A stretch of 64,000 bases of DNA. It comes from Penium margaritaceum (lineage: Eukaryota > Streptophyta > Zygnematophyceae > Desmidiales > Peniaceae). The notes under the pieces were generated by a model. That model saw nothing but the letters and a program-made list of their open reading frames with translations. It made no database searches and was not told the DNA's origin. Location: contig SZWC01000509.1 in assembly GCA_023375785.1 (NCBI GenBank), positions 62,001-126,000 of the forward strand, in the 5' to 3' direction. Positions 10,809 to 20,616 of this stretch are shown in pieces. Position numbers and translations under genes: made by a program. Positions within the stretch are counted from its first letter, which is position 1. The number at the start of each line of letters is the position of its first letter.

Positions 10809-11840
10809 ATGGCTGTCTACCGTGATGCCCACGCTCGGTCAGACACAAAAACATCGTTGGAGAAGTATGAATGGATGGATGGACGACTCTGGCGGCTTCC
10901 GAGTGGCACCTATGGGCATCGATGGTGTACTCCACCAGCTATATGCGAGCGACTCATCATAGACAAGCATGAAAGGGTACACGCTCGTGCCGGCACGGTG
11001 TATGAGAACCTTACACCAGGTCTACTGGACGGGACTAGGTCTACTGGATGGGACCAGGTCTTCTAGACGGGAGAAGCAAGGTACCGAAGTGGTGGCAACC
11101 TGCCTCCTTCATCTCCCTCGCCATTGCATTCATCAACCCTGATTTGTCTGTGCCAGGATTGGAGCTCCAATGGAACGGGTCGTCATGGAATTCCACGGAC
11201 TCCTCCGCCCCACCTGGAACGGCAACGTCCACTAGATCCTGGGTATTGACCACATGTCTAAGTGGGACATGGCCCGGCCAGTGCCGAAGGCTGACACGGC
11301 TCATGCTGCAGCATTCTTGAAGGAGGAGGTCATCTACATAGGTGGAGGTTGCTGTGTCGTCTAGTGTGACATTGGTTCACACATCAGCTTTGCGTTTGCC
11401 ACAGTGGCTGCCTACTTCAACATCGAGATCGGCAACAGTGCACCCCGGCGGCTGCAATCATAGGGCCAGGCAGAGTGCATGCATGGTGCCATTACGCAAA
11501 CTATTCGCAAGCTTTCCGACTACAACACACCGTGAGATGGGAAGTTGGAGGACATTCTCTACGAATACAACATCATACAACATTCCTCCACCAACTTCTC
11601 TCCATACAAGCTGCACCATGGTCAACAAAACTGGACCATGGCTACTCTACCCCTCATGCCAGATGCACCAGTTCCCACAAGAGAAGAAGGTGCCACGATA
11701 GTTGAAAAAGTGGAATTCATGAAGAAGTGGGATGAATGGCTGCAGAGGTGCCTGCAAGAGGCTCGAGTCTGCGAGACAGTGGCAGCATAGCGTGGTGTGG
11801 ATCGCACCAACGTTGGCCTCATGAGTGAAACGTTTCAAGT
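10809..11840 (+). pseudogene. Element 1: integrase
   Basis: An N-terminal part (EWMDGRLWRLPSG) parallels WEGGRLWRVMPRI of element 2. A core fragment containing MERVVMEFHGLLRP and LGIDHMSKWDMARPVPKAD parallels LEWIIIKFYGPRP and TVDHVTKYMWVRAVPDKS. The C-terminal part (YEYNIIQHSSTNFSPYKLHHGQ) matches the conserved 'N..H.s...SP..L..G' segment after the DDE core. No PHD-type cysteine array follows. Broken. Confidence 0.65.
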
Positions 11841-12514
11841 CGGGGATGGAGTGCGGCCCAAACGGGAAGAGATCGGGAAATAGCGCATGAATGAGGTCAC
11901 CTTGTTGGACATGTTCTACTAGGTCTGGACAGTGGACGTGTTTATGTGTGGCTCGATGGCAAGCACTCCTCAGACATAGTTGTTTGGCACGAACGAGTAG
12001 AGAAGCTACTAGTTTGTTGGCAGGAGACGTGCGTGGGCCAGCACGCAGCCCAAGTTTTTGTTGCGGACGACGAGGTTGAAATCTCAGCTAGTGCACCAGA
12101 TGTTCCATCTCCCTCCATTGGCCTAAAGCGCCCTCCCCCACCCATGATACCTACATCCCACGCTGCACTTCCTTTACATGCGCACCCAGTGTCAGTTCAT
12201 GTCGCGGTTCCTGGTCCTCAGGCCTATTTGGCCGGAGGGACCCGGCTTTTGTTGCTGGATATTGGGATATCTGGCCAGGGCCGGAACATGGGAAGAAGGA
12301 GCGAGCAAGGGGAAAAGGTAGCCACAACAACAATGCAACAGGAAGGAGCGGCACCAGAACCACAACAGGAAGCTCCAGCATAAGTCCTACCAGCACAGTT
12401 TGCAGGGAAGGCTCAGGCGGTATCAACGACCACAACCGGAATGCACCGTAGGTCCGGCAAGGAGAAGCTCCCTACTCCATGACCGCGACTGGCCAAACCC
12501 ACGCAGGAAGGTAA

Positions 12515-14762
12515 TAAGGTTCTTCCCCAGGTGCAGATGCAATAGGCACAATGCAAGAGATGCCTGTACTTCATGCGATAGTAGGGGAGCGGTAGGGACA
12601 GAGGTGCTTCCTCCCGGGGTAGCTGCACTCGATGTGATGCAGGTGCCCGTGCCACCAACAGTGTCACCAAAATAGCAGGAACGGGAAGTGCTTCCTCCCA
12701 CTACAGTTGCAACTAATGCGGTGCAGAAGACACTTGCACCACAAGAAGCAGTAACAGAGCAGCACAAACAGGATGAGCTGCCTTCCCTAGTAGCTGCACC
12801 ACAGGTGATGCAAGACACGCCTGCACCACCACCAGTAGCCATGGAACAGGCCCTGGGCCTAATGTTGCTGGCAGCAATCTCATCCAGCTCGAGGTTTCAA
12901 AGGATGCAACAACCTACATAGGAGGTGCTCCCCTTGGAGCAACTGCATCCGGCAAGGCGCGGGATACGCCAACGCTAGCAATAACAGCAGCAAGACAACA
13001 GGAAAAGAAGGTGCTACTCGTTGCAACAACATCACCCAGCATAGCGTGCAAGGCGACAACGTCACAAGTAGCAGCATCAGGACAGTGGGAAAAGGAGGTG
13101 CTGTCCCTTGTAGCAGCTGCACGCAGTGCAACGCAATAAGAGCCTGCACCATAAGTAGCAGTAGTAGTATAGGAAGAAAAGGAGGTGCTGCTACTTGCAT
13201 CAGCTGCACCTAGCGCGGCATGCAAGGCGCAAGCACCACCACCAGCAGTAGCAAGACGGCGAGAAAAGGAGGTGCTATGTCTTGTAGCATCTGCACCCAG
13301 CGCAACGTGTAAGGCACCAACACCACCAGCAGTTGTAGCAAGACAGCGGGGAAAGAAGGTACTACCCCTTGCATTAGCTGCACCCAGTGTGGCACGTAAA
13401 GCGCCAACGCCACCAGCAACAGCAGTAGGATAACAGGAAAAGGAGGTGCTGCCCCTTACAGCAGCTCCACCCAGCGCAGCGCGCGAGGCGCCACCACAAC
13501 CAGGAAAAGCACAAGGACAACACGAAAAGGAGGTCCTGTCCCTTGCAGCAGCTGTACCTGGTCAGGAGTGCAAGACGCCATTGCCACCAGCAGAAACAAC
13601 AGGACAACAAGAGAAAGAGGTGATGTCCCTTGCAGCAGCTGCACCCAGTGTGATGCGCGAGGTGCAAGCGCCAACAGTAGGAGGAGCAAGACAACGGGAA
13701 GAGGAGGTGTTACCCCTTGTAGCAGCTATACCGAGCATGGTACGGAAGGTGCCAGCGCCACCAGGAGTAGCATTAGGACATAAGGAAAAGGAGGTGCTGC
13801 CCCTTGTAGCAGATGCATCCGGCGAGGCGCACGAGATGCCAGAGCCACCAGGACTAGTAGTAGGAAAGTAGAAAAAAGAGAAGCTATCCCTTGCAACAGC
13901 TTCAATGGGCGCAGCATGCAAGGCACCAGTGCCACGAGCAGCAGCAAGACAGTAGGAAAAGGAAGTGGTGCCCCTTGTAACAGCTGCACCCAGTGCGATG
14001 CAAGAAGCACCTGCACCATAAGTAGCAGCACTAGGACAGTGGGAAAAGGAGGTACTTCTCGTTGCAGCAGTTGTATCCAACACAGTGCACGAGGCGCTAG
14101 TGTCACCAACAACACGAGTAGGATAGTGAGAAAAGGAGGTGTTGCCCCTTACAACACCTACATTTAGCACAACGCGCAAGTCGCCACCACCTCCAACAGC
14201 AATAGTAGGACAGCAGGAAATGGAGGTACTGCCCCTTGCAGCAACTCCACCTTATGTGGCGTGCAAAGTACAAGTGCCACATTCACCAGTAGTAGGACAG
14301 TGGGAAAAGGAGGTGCTCCTCCTTGTAGCAGTTGCACCCAGCGTGGCAGGCGAGGCGCCAGCGCCACCAGCAAAAGCATTAGGACACCACAAAAAGTAGG
14401 TGATTTTCCTTGTAGTAGCTGTACCTAGCAAAGCACGCAAGACGCCAGCACCACGAGCAGGAGCAGTAGAAAAGCGGGAAAGGAAGGTGCTACCCCTTTG
14501 TAGCACCTCTACCCAGCGTGGTGTGTGAGGCACCGAGTACCACCAACAGCAAAAACAGGATAGCAAGAAAAGGAGGTGCTTCCCTTTACACCAACTGCCT
14601 CCAACGCGGCGCGCAAAGCGTTAGCGCCACAAGTAGTAACAGCACGACAGCGAGAAAAGGAGGTGCTACTCCTTTTAGGAGCTACACCCAGCGTGGCACG
14701 CGAGGCGCCAGTGCCACAAGTAGTAGAAGCAAGACAACAGTAAAAGGAGGTGCTACCCATTC
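12515..14762 (+). repeat. Minisatellite, 87-bp period (29 codons), about 26 units
   Basis: The marker AGGAGGTGCT and variants recurs every 84-90 bases, mostly at 87, from about 12515 to 14762. Because 87 is divisible by three, long open stretches appear in several frames of both strands. In one plus frame a unit reads like KEVLPLAAAAPSVACKAPAP plus about nine residues. Units are degenerate, so the array is not freshly amplified. The left edge runs on from the tail of element 1 and the right edge meets chromovirus RNase H sequence within a few bases. Whether it was ever protein-coding is unclear. Confidence 0.9.
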
Positions 14763-14774
14763 CAGCAGGCTGCC

Positions 14775-15180
14775 ATGTATCAAGCCACGGTGTCGGTACA
14801 TCCGGACACGAGTAAGGAGTATGTCTTGGCGACGGATGCAAGCGACTATGCGATCGGCGGGGTGCTGATGCAGGACCAAGGGAAGGGGTTGCAGCCCATT
14901 GCGTACTACTCCAAGAAGCTGAAAGGGGCTGAGCTCAACCACCCGATCCATGAGAAGCAGATGCTTGCGGTGGTCCAGGCCTTCAAGCAATGGAGGTGCT
15001 AGCTTGAGGTGCGGCGGTGTGTGGTGCACACAGACCACTACGCGCTTAAGTACCTCAAGTCGAAGCCAAACCTGAGTCGTCGTCAAGCACAGTGGATAGA
15101 GCTGCTGGAGGGCGGCATCAACTACGAGATCCAGTACAAACCAGGGAGGATCAACCCAGCAGACCCGCTTTCACGTCACC
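14775..15180 (+). pseudogene. Chromovirus RNase H
   Basis: VLATDASDYAIGGVLMQDQG, PIAYYSKKL, EKQMLAVVQAFKQW, VHTDHYALKYL and YKPGRINPADPLSR are the standard gypsy RNase H landmarks with the acidic residues in place. Very similar in style to plant CRM/Tekay-type chromoviruses. Confidence 0.92.
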
Positions 15181-15329
15181 GGGACCTGGGCATGCATGCG
15201 ATCACGGTGCTGGCGGGATCTCCAATCATCCACAGCCTGTTTGTGCACGGCTATGCGGTAGACGAGGACTTTGCCGGGAGTACGGTGAAGGGGTGCAAGT
15301 GGGACGGCCAGTATTGGTAGCCTGAGAAG

Positions 15330-15990
15330 GGGAACCACATTGTGGTGTTGTGGAGTGCGTCGTTGCATCAAGCGCTGTTGGAAGAGGCGCACGACTCGCA
15401 CTACAATGGTCATTTTGGCCACGACAAGACCTTCAAGATACTTGCGCGTCAATATTGGTGGACAACGATGGGAGCAGATTGCAAGAAGTACATGAGCAGC
15501 TATGATACGTGCCAAAGGATCAAGTCACGGAGGGCACGAGCGTCAGGAGAACTGCAGCCGCTACCAGTGCCGAAGCGCCCGTGGACGGTCATCTCACTGG
15601 ACTATGTGGGGGATCTTCCACGGGGCACAACGTGCAACACCATGGTGCTGGTGGTGGTGGACCGGTTCAGTAAGATGGTGTACTTTATTCCATGTGCGGA
15701 GAAGGTCACGGCAGCAGAGATGGCTCAACTCCTCTTGCAACATGTCATCAAACTTCACGGGTTGCCAAAGTGTACGGTCTCAGACCGCGACCCGCACTTC
15801 ACCTCCCGGTTTTGGGAGGAACTCTTCAAGAATCTAGGCACCTGTGTGGCTCTTTCATCAGCCTACTATCTCCAAACGGATGGCCAGACTGAGCGCACCA
15901 ATCAGATCATGGTGTAGCTGCTGCGGGGGATCTTGGAGCCGGATGGTGAGGGATGGGAATGCAAGCTCCTGGTGGCTGAGTTTGCCTACA
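15330..15990 (+). pseudogene. Chromovirus integrase
   Basis: H2C2 zinc-binding region (HDSHYNGHFGHDKT, then CQRIKS) followed by the core with SLDYVGDLP, VVVDRFSKMVYFIPC, TVSDRDPHFTSRFW and QTDGQTERTNQ, giving the D, D and E of the DDE triad. The C-terminal helix FAYNSAVHASTRQSPFEVVY follows. Confidence 0.93.
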
Positions 15991-16252
15991 ACTCAGCCGT
16001 GCATGCCTCTACGAGGCAGTCTCCCTTTGAGGTAGTGTATGGGGTGCAACCTGTGTGTCCCTCAGACATGGCAATGGGATCGGACCTATCCGAGAGCAAC
16101 AGTTTTAGATCAAAGGTGTGCTGTGGAGTACAAAATGCGCTTCACAAGGCGCAACAGCAGATGAAGCAACAAGGAGACAAGCACCGGACAGCCGAGGAGT
16201 TCTTGGTGGGCCAAAGGTACTGCTAAGCTTGCGGAACCTGTAGCTGGCGGGG

Positions 16253-16640
16253 GTGGGCAGCGACAAGCTCAATCCTTGGTGGATGGGTCATTTTCTGGTC
16301 AAGGAGAAGCGGTCCCCGGTGAGCTACGAGTTGGAGCTGCCGGACCACTATGGGATCCATCCCGTGTTCCACGCTTCTCTTCTCAAGGTCTACAAGAGGC
16401 AGATGCTCAGTGCGCGGTGCGAGGATAGGCTCCTCCTCCACCGGTCTTGGTGGCGGGTGAAGAGGAGTACGTGGTGGAGAAGATTCTCGGGAACCTTCGA
16501 TACGGTAACGGGTGGCAGTACCTGGTGCAATGGCTCGGCTATGGGCCTGAGCACAAGTGCTGGATCCACAAAGCTGATTTCCTCAGAGGCGGTGATGTCA
16601 ACACAGTCCTCCGAGCGTACCAGGAGCGCACCGCGACGGT
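16253..16640 (+). pseudogene. Chromovirus integrase C-terminus and chromodomain
   Basis: YGIHPVFHASLLKVYK is the end of the GPY/F module. It is followed by a chromodomain with EEYVVEKILGNLRYGNGW, YLVQWLGYGPEHKCWI and a terminal helix. In chromoviruses this domain is thought to direct integration by binding histone marks. Confidence 0.9.
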
Positions 16641-16648
16641 GCGCCCTC

Positions 16649-16658
16649 GGAGGGGGGG
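16649..16658 (+). promoter_or_regulatory. Polypurine tract of the chromovirus
   Basis: GGAGGGGGGG directly before the TG at 16659 that opens the LTR. This is the expected plus-strand primer position. Confidence 0.7.
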
Positions 16659-17594
16659 TGATGTTATGGGAGCCGCCGGTCGAGGTGGTGATTATATCAT
16701 CATGCTGATGTCATGCATGTGTTGATGCTTCCATTGTATTATAAGTGAAAAATTGTGCGGGATCCACCCAAGAACTGGGTCATTTGGTGCAGGGAAGAGA
16801 AAGATACGGCCGTACAAAGGTGGGAGGCGCACATCCAGAAAACAAGAGACGTACCGGTTCGACCCCGAGCACGGCGGAGCGAATTTCTCGCCCACTACAG
16901 CCGAAGCATCCCTGGATGGATGCTTAGCCAATGAGGTAAGGCTCATTGGGGTCCATGGGCGCTTCGGGATGGCGGCTGGAGGTGCATTTGCAAGCAAGGA
17001 CGCTTCGGGTGGCTGTGACCTCCACTGGCGGTGCTGTCAGCGGTCGTCACGCATGGAGCACTCAAATGGCCATAACATAGCCATTTCTTTATGGATTGAG
17101 GCATTCGTTGGTGCGTTGGAAATATCCCGGCACGTAATGCATGATGCATGTGTTATTTGCATGAATGCAATCCAGTAGAGGGCTTCGGAACACCGAGGAG
17201 CGTTCGGCTGCCTCATAGGGACTGGTACATAAGGAAGCCTAGGGGTTGTTCTAGGCATACCAATCTTACCCAAAGCCTTGTACTGATCTATCAGGTCTAA
17301 ACAATTTATTCCTTGCCTAACTCTCTTTGTGTTCCAAGAATTGCCTTGCACACGTCCATTTGATCCTACAAGTCTTTCGCATCACACCTTGGTGTAAATG
17401 CCACCAGGAGAGTTGCGTAGCGGGAACCTCGGTCACTAGCAGCGGTCTTACTGCTAGGAGAGGGTCGTACGGCATCTCAGGGGTTGGCGGAACACACCAG
17501 GGGGTCGAGGGTGAGAGGTTTATTCCAAGGGCTTGGCGTGTGACTGGCACACCGGGCGCCCCTCGGTTCACAGTGTTCATCATTATACACGACA
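16659..17594 (+). repeat. Chromovirus 3' LTR (right edge approximate)
   Basis: Starts TGATGTTATGGGAGCC after the polypurine tract. A TATA-like TATTATAAGT is at 16737-16746. No second LTR is in the window, so the right end, set at an ACGACA near 17594, is an estimate. Confidence 0.6.
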
Positions 17595-18124
17595 ATGCTC
17601 CGACCTAGATGATCTTGGTTTCAACCATCATCCCCTCATCTCTGTCTGAAATGGTTACCGTAGGCTGCCGCTCACATCCCTGTCTGCTTTTAACTAGGTT
17701 AGATGAGATAACCTATCTCAACGACCATGTATTTTATCCATGAACAAAGTGTCCATCGTATGATATTCACCAAACAGACTTCCAAATCCATGTGATTACG
17801 ATCGAACACTCCCGAATCACATCCGGTGATCCTGGAACAACCGGTTCTGAAATTTTGTTGTGTTTATGTCATCGCGTCTAAGGGTTCCATTTGGGAACAC
17901 GCCAGTGGATCGTGTTTGCCAAGTTGCAACAATCCGTGCTGCTTCAATGTCTTCTATTGTGCACATTCGGTGCTTCACTCAATACAGTGTTTTCCATATG
18001 CCATGTCTGAGACACTTGTAGAGGGTATCGCCCTCATCGATAACATGGATTCCCATCGGCATCTAATAACATGTGTTGTACCATCGACATTAGCATAGCT
18101 ATTCCAACCAGAACTTAGGGTCAT
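17595..18124. other. No gene recognised
   Basis: AT-balanced DNA with no coding signal, no recognised element and no tandem repeat. A few GTTCGG-like hexamers anticipate the hairpin-motif field that follows. Confidence 0.6.
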
Positions 18125-18639
18125 AGTGTGTTCGACACTCACATCAGTGGTGCATTCGGCACCCATGACAAAAGTGGTGTTCATGACATCGATGCATTAG
18201 TACTCCTGTCATCGTTTTAACCGAAGCACTCATCAGCCATGCCTTCAACATCACTGTTATAGTGCGTTCGGCACTTGCATGAATGCTACAATTGCATTTT
18301 CCATGTTGGTCGTATTCCAGGTGCAACCGGCACTTGTCAATCGACCGTCTTTGTGGGTTTCCACCATCGTGTGTATGTTGTGTGCGATCAGCACTCACAT
18401 TCACTCACGAATGGCTTATCCAGCATACTTGGTGCAATGGAAACCCACATGGATACGCAATCGGAATTCATTTAGGTCATATATCCGTAGACTATGAGCA
18501 GTGCGTTCGGCACTAGCATCACGGATGCTTTCGGCATTCGTGACTAAAGTGCAACTAGCACTTTTTCAGTGTTGTATTTGACACAGACAAAATTTCATCA
18601 ACCAACACTTATAATGTTGCCCATAGTGCAATCGGCACT
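18125..18639. repeat. Field of dispersed 15-bp hairpin motifs, AGTGC-N5-GCACT
   Basis: At least five perfect interrupted palindromes with 5-bp arms: AGTGTGTTCGACACT (near 18125), GGTGCATTCGGCACC (near 18150), AGTGCGTTCGGCACT (18261 and 18500), AGTGCAACTAGCACT (18549) and AGTGCAATCGGCACT (18625), plus imperfect copies near 18320 and 18380. Spacing is irregular (about 25-120 bases) and the intervening DNA is not obviously repeated. Loop bases are mostly NNTCG. Confidence 0.8.
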
Positions 18640-19644
18640 CACGGCGATGATGTGTTCGACGCCTGTGTAACCGTGCAATCGAAACTCGTGGAGTCCACAA
18701 GTTTTGCATTGTTGCGATAAGTAGGTGAGTCATTGAGTGGTCGCAGCACATTCGGTGTTTTTATTGTTTTATTTGGAATCGAGAATTTGTCTCAATGTGT
18801 GTCACCGTTGTGGTTTGCAACCCGGTGTACACCATAGCACCTCTTCTGTGCAAAACTATTTTTTTACCGCATGTACAACCCACATTGAGCCATGTCGTGG
18901 CTTTTAACGGTAACCCCTTCCGGGGTTTCTCACGAATTACCCCAAAATTTGAGGTTACTCCAGAAAATTTAGGCCAAATTTATCAGGTTGAGTCTGTTTT
19001 TTTTTTTGGCATTCCAAATGACAGTTTCGTCGCATGGAACAACTGTTCCTTCAAAAGCGAGAATTGGTGGCGTGCTAGGAAAACAATCCATCTTCCTATC
19101 ATCTCCATTTTCAGGAAAATGTGAATTTAGAAATATTTCACAACTTAAGAAATATTCTACAGCTCAGTCTGAGCTTCGTTCTGCTTTTTACTATGGTGAA
19201 AACTGGGTTCTGGCGTGCGATCTGTCTAGGTTTTTGTAGGCACAAGTTATGTACCATTGGAAAAAATAAGTTCGCCATTATCATCGATCCCACAACCTGT
19301 GGTATAGGACTAGGTCGCACCAACTGAGCCACCCGAGCTGCTAGCACAGGGGTGTTCGCTTTAAAGCAACGTGTTACAAGCGACATCGCCATTGCATCTG
19401 ACGCCATGGCGCTAGGGACTATTGGTCCCTTAGGGAGGAGAGGGGATAGGAGGTATGTTCCTTCTCCACTCAGGGTTGTCCCTCCTCTCCTCAGAGCCGT
19501 CCCTCTTCCCTCGTCGACACTTGGGGCTGTCTTTCCCTCTTAGGGAACGGGGAGGGGAGGCGGACGAGTCCTGCACCCATCCGGGGTTGGACAAGAGAGG
19601 GAGGGGGATGACGTCCACCTCCTTCCCTTTGGGTTGCCGTCCCC
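18640..19644. other. No gene recognised
   Basis: No coding region or known element. From about 19430 the sequence becomes rich in AGG/CCT runs that look like degenerate outliers of the 60-bp tandem repeat. Confidence 0.6.
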
Positions 19645-20541
19645 TCAGAGGGAGGGAAGGAGGTAAACGTCCCCCTCCCACCTTCCTGGCTCCATTAGCA
19701 ACCTGAGTGGAGGAGAGGGGGAGTTTTGATGCCTCTCTCTCTCTCTTTCACGCCATCGGCGCCTGAGGAGAGGGGGAGGGACGATGCGCTCCTTCTTTCC
19801 TCCCCTGGTGCCGTTGGCACCTGAGAGGAGAGGGAGAGGGGAGAAACCCTTCCTTTCCTCCATCTCTGATGCCCTCGTCATTTGAGAGGAGTGGGATTTG
19901 GGAGTATTTCTCCCTTTCTCCCTCTCTGGCGCCGTCGGCGCCTGAGATGAGAGGGAGAGGGGAGTACCACTCCTCCTCTCCCTCTCTGGCGCAGTCGGCG
20001 CCTGAGAGGAGAGGGAGAGAGGAGTACCACTCATCCTCTCCCTCTCTGGTGCAGTCGGTGCCTGAGAGGAGAGGGAGAAAGGAGTACCACTCCTCCTCTC
20101 CCTCTCTGGCGTAGTCGGCGCCTGAGAGGAGAGGGAGAGGGGAGTGTACCCTCTCTCCCGCTTTCGGTGTCTACGGGGTGATGGGACAGGGGAAGGGGAC
20201 AACCCCCCCTTGCTCCCACACACTGTTGGCACATCACCGTCGTGTAGTTTGTAGTCTATCTCCCACCCCCCCTTTTTTTTCCGGTCTCTCGGGCGATCGG
20301 CCCACTCCACTCTGGGGTCTCTGCCTTCTTCGAGGGCACTCGGACGGGCGGGGGGCATTTTATGTCTACAGCAGAGGAGAGAGATTTTTCTCTTCTTTGT
20401 TGGGAGAACGCTCGCTCGAGATCCTGGCTCGTCCGAGGCCGACTTCCACTCTCGGAGTCTCTCTGCAGATCGGCGAAATTTGGTCACCGCGTGAAAAAGA
20501 AAGTTCCTTTTACTGTAAAGAGTCAATCCAACGGAGTCCAC
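19645..20541 (-). CDS. 298-residue ORF with 20-residue tandem repeats, possibly the ORF of an LTR-type element
   Basis: Uninterrupted frame from Met at 20541. About the first 120 residues are non-repetitive and basic (KRNFLFHAVTKFRRSAERLR, TKKRKISLLCCRHK). They are followed by four clear copies of a Ser/Pro/Arg unit, SGTPLSLSSQAPTAPERERR, then degenerate units. The start lies about 55 bases downstream, on the minus strand, of a primer-binding-site-like sequence at 20598-20614, so it may be the first ORF of a retroelement. No gag, protease or RT motif is visible. The openness could simply reflect a repeat whose period is a multiple of three. Confidence 0.35.
   Translation of the reverse strand: MDSVGLTLYSKRNFLFHAVTKFRRSAERLREWKSASDEPGSRASVLPTKKRKISLLCCRHKMPPARPSALEEGRDPRVEWADRPRDRKKKGGWEIDYKLHDGDVPTVCGSKGGLSPSPVPSPRRHRKRERGYTPLSLSSQAPTTPERERRSGTPFSLSSQAPTAPERERMSGTPLSLSSQAPTAPERERRSGTPLSLSSQAPTAPEREKGRNTPKSHSSQMTRASEMEERKGFSPLPLLSGANGTRGGKKERIVPPPLLRRRWRERERERHQNSPSPPLRLLMEPGRWEGDVYLLPSL
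19680..20160. repeat. 60-bp tandem repeat, about 8 units
   Basis: CTCTCTGGCGCAGTCGGCGCCTGAGAGGAG-type units start at about 19925, 19985, 20045 and 20105 with exact 60-bp spacing. More degenerate copies lie leftwards to about 19680. Highly purine/pyrimidine-biased. Confidence 0.92.
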
Positions 20542-20597
20542 GCATTGCCATACAGATCGAGCGGTCAGTTGGAGTCTAAAGAAATATATTACGGAAG

Positions 20598-20614
20598 CTC
20601 TGGCTGTGATACCA
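20598..20614 (-). promoter_or_regulatory. Primer-binding-site-like sequence (minus strand)
   Basis: On the minus strand it reads TGGTATCACAGCCAGAG, differing at few positions from the plant initiator-Met tRNA complement TGGTATCAGAGCCAGG. On its upstream side the sequence reads CTGTTACA, a plausible LTR end. The LTR itself would extend from 20616 to higher coordinates; its far edge was not found. Confidence 0.55.
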
Positions 20615-20616
20615 AT

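Larger units (their letters stand above)
4555..12490 (+). mobile_element. Ty3/gypsy-like element fossil ('element 1') with two retropepsin-like domains
   Basis: Order on the plus strand: protease 1 (4625-4934), reverse transcriptase (5826-6540), RNase H (6615-7070), second protease-like domain (7709-8040), helical/coiled-coil region (8628-9467), a poorly recognisable stretch (9470-10740), integrase (10809-11840) and a low-complexity Pro/Gln tail. Gag and both LTRs are absent. The order matches elements 2 and 3 on the other strand, but the sequence is much more diverged. It is heavily broken (well over a dozen interruptions) and is probably the oldest of the three. The 3' end runs into the 87-bp minisatellite; whether that belonged to the element is open. 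Confidence 0.75.
14763..17594 (+). mobile_element. Ty3/gypsy chromovirus fossil: RNase H, integrase, chromodomain, 3' LTR
   Basis: 3' half of a plant-type chromovirus: RNase H (14775-15180), zinc-binding and catalytic integrase (15330-15990), GPY-like region and chromodomain (16253-16640), polypurine tract and 3' LTR. Gag, protease and RT are missing; the left end abuts the minisatellite. It has roughly half a dozen interruptions but is clearly less decayed than element 1. It is unrelated to elements 1-3 in integrase sequence. Confidence 0.9.

Noticed and set aside
13562-14179. 205-residue minus-strand ORF over the minisatellite
   Set aside because: The 87-bp period keeps several frames open on both strands at once. 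Nothing favours this one.
12515-14762. CRISPR-like array of regular repeats
   Set aside because: Units are contiguous 87-bp tandem copies without unique spacers, in a eukaryotic transposon context.
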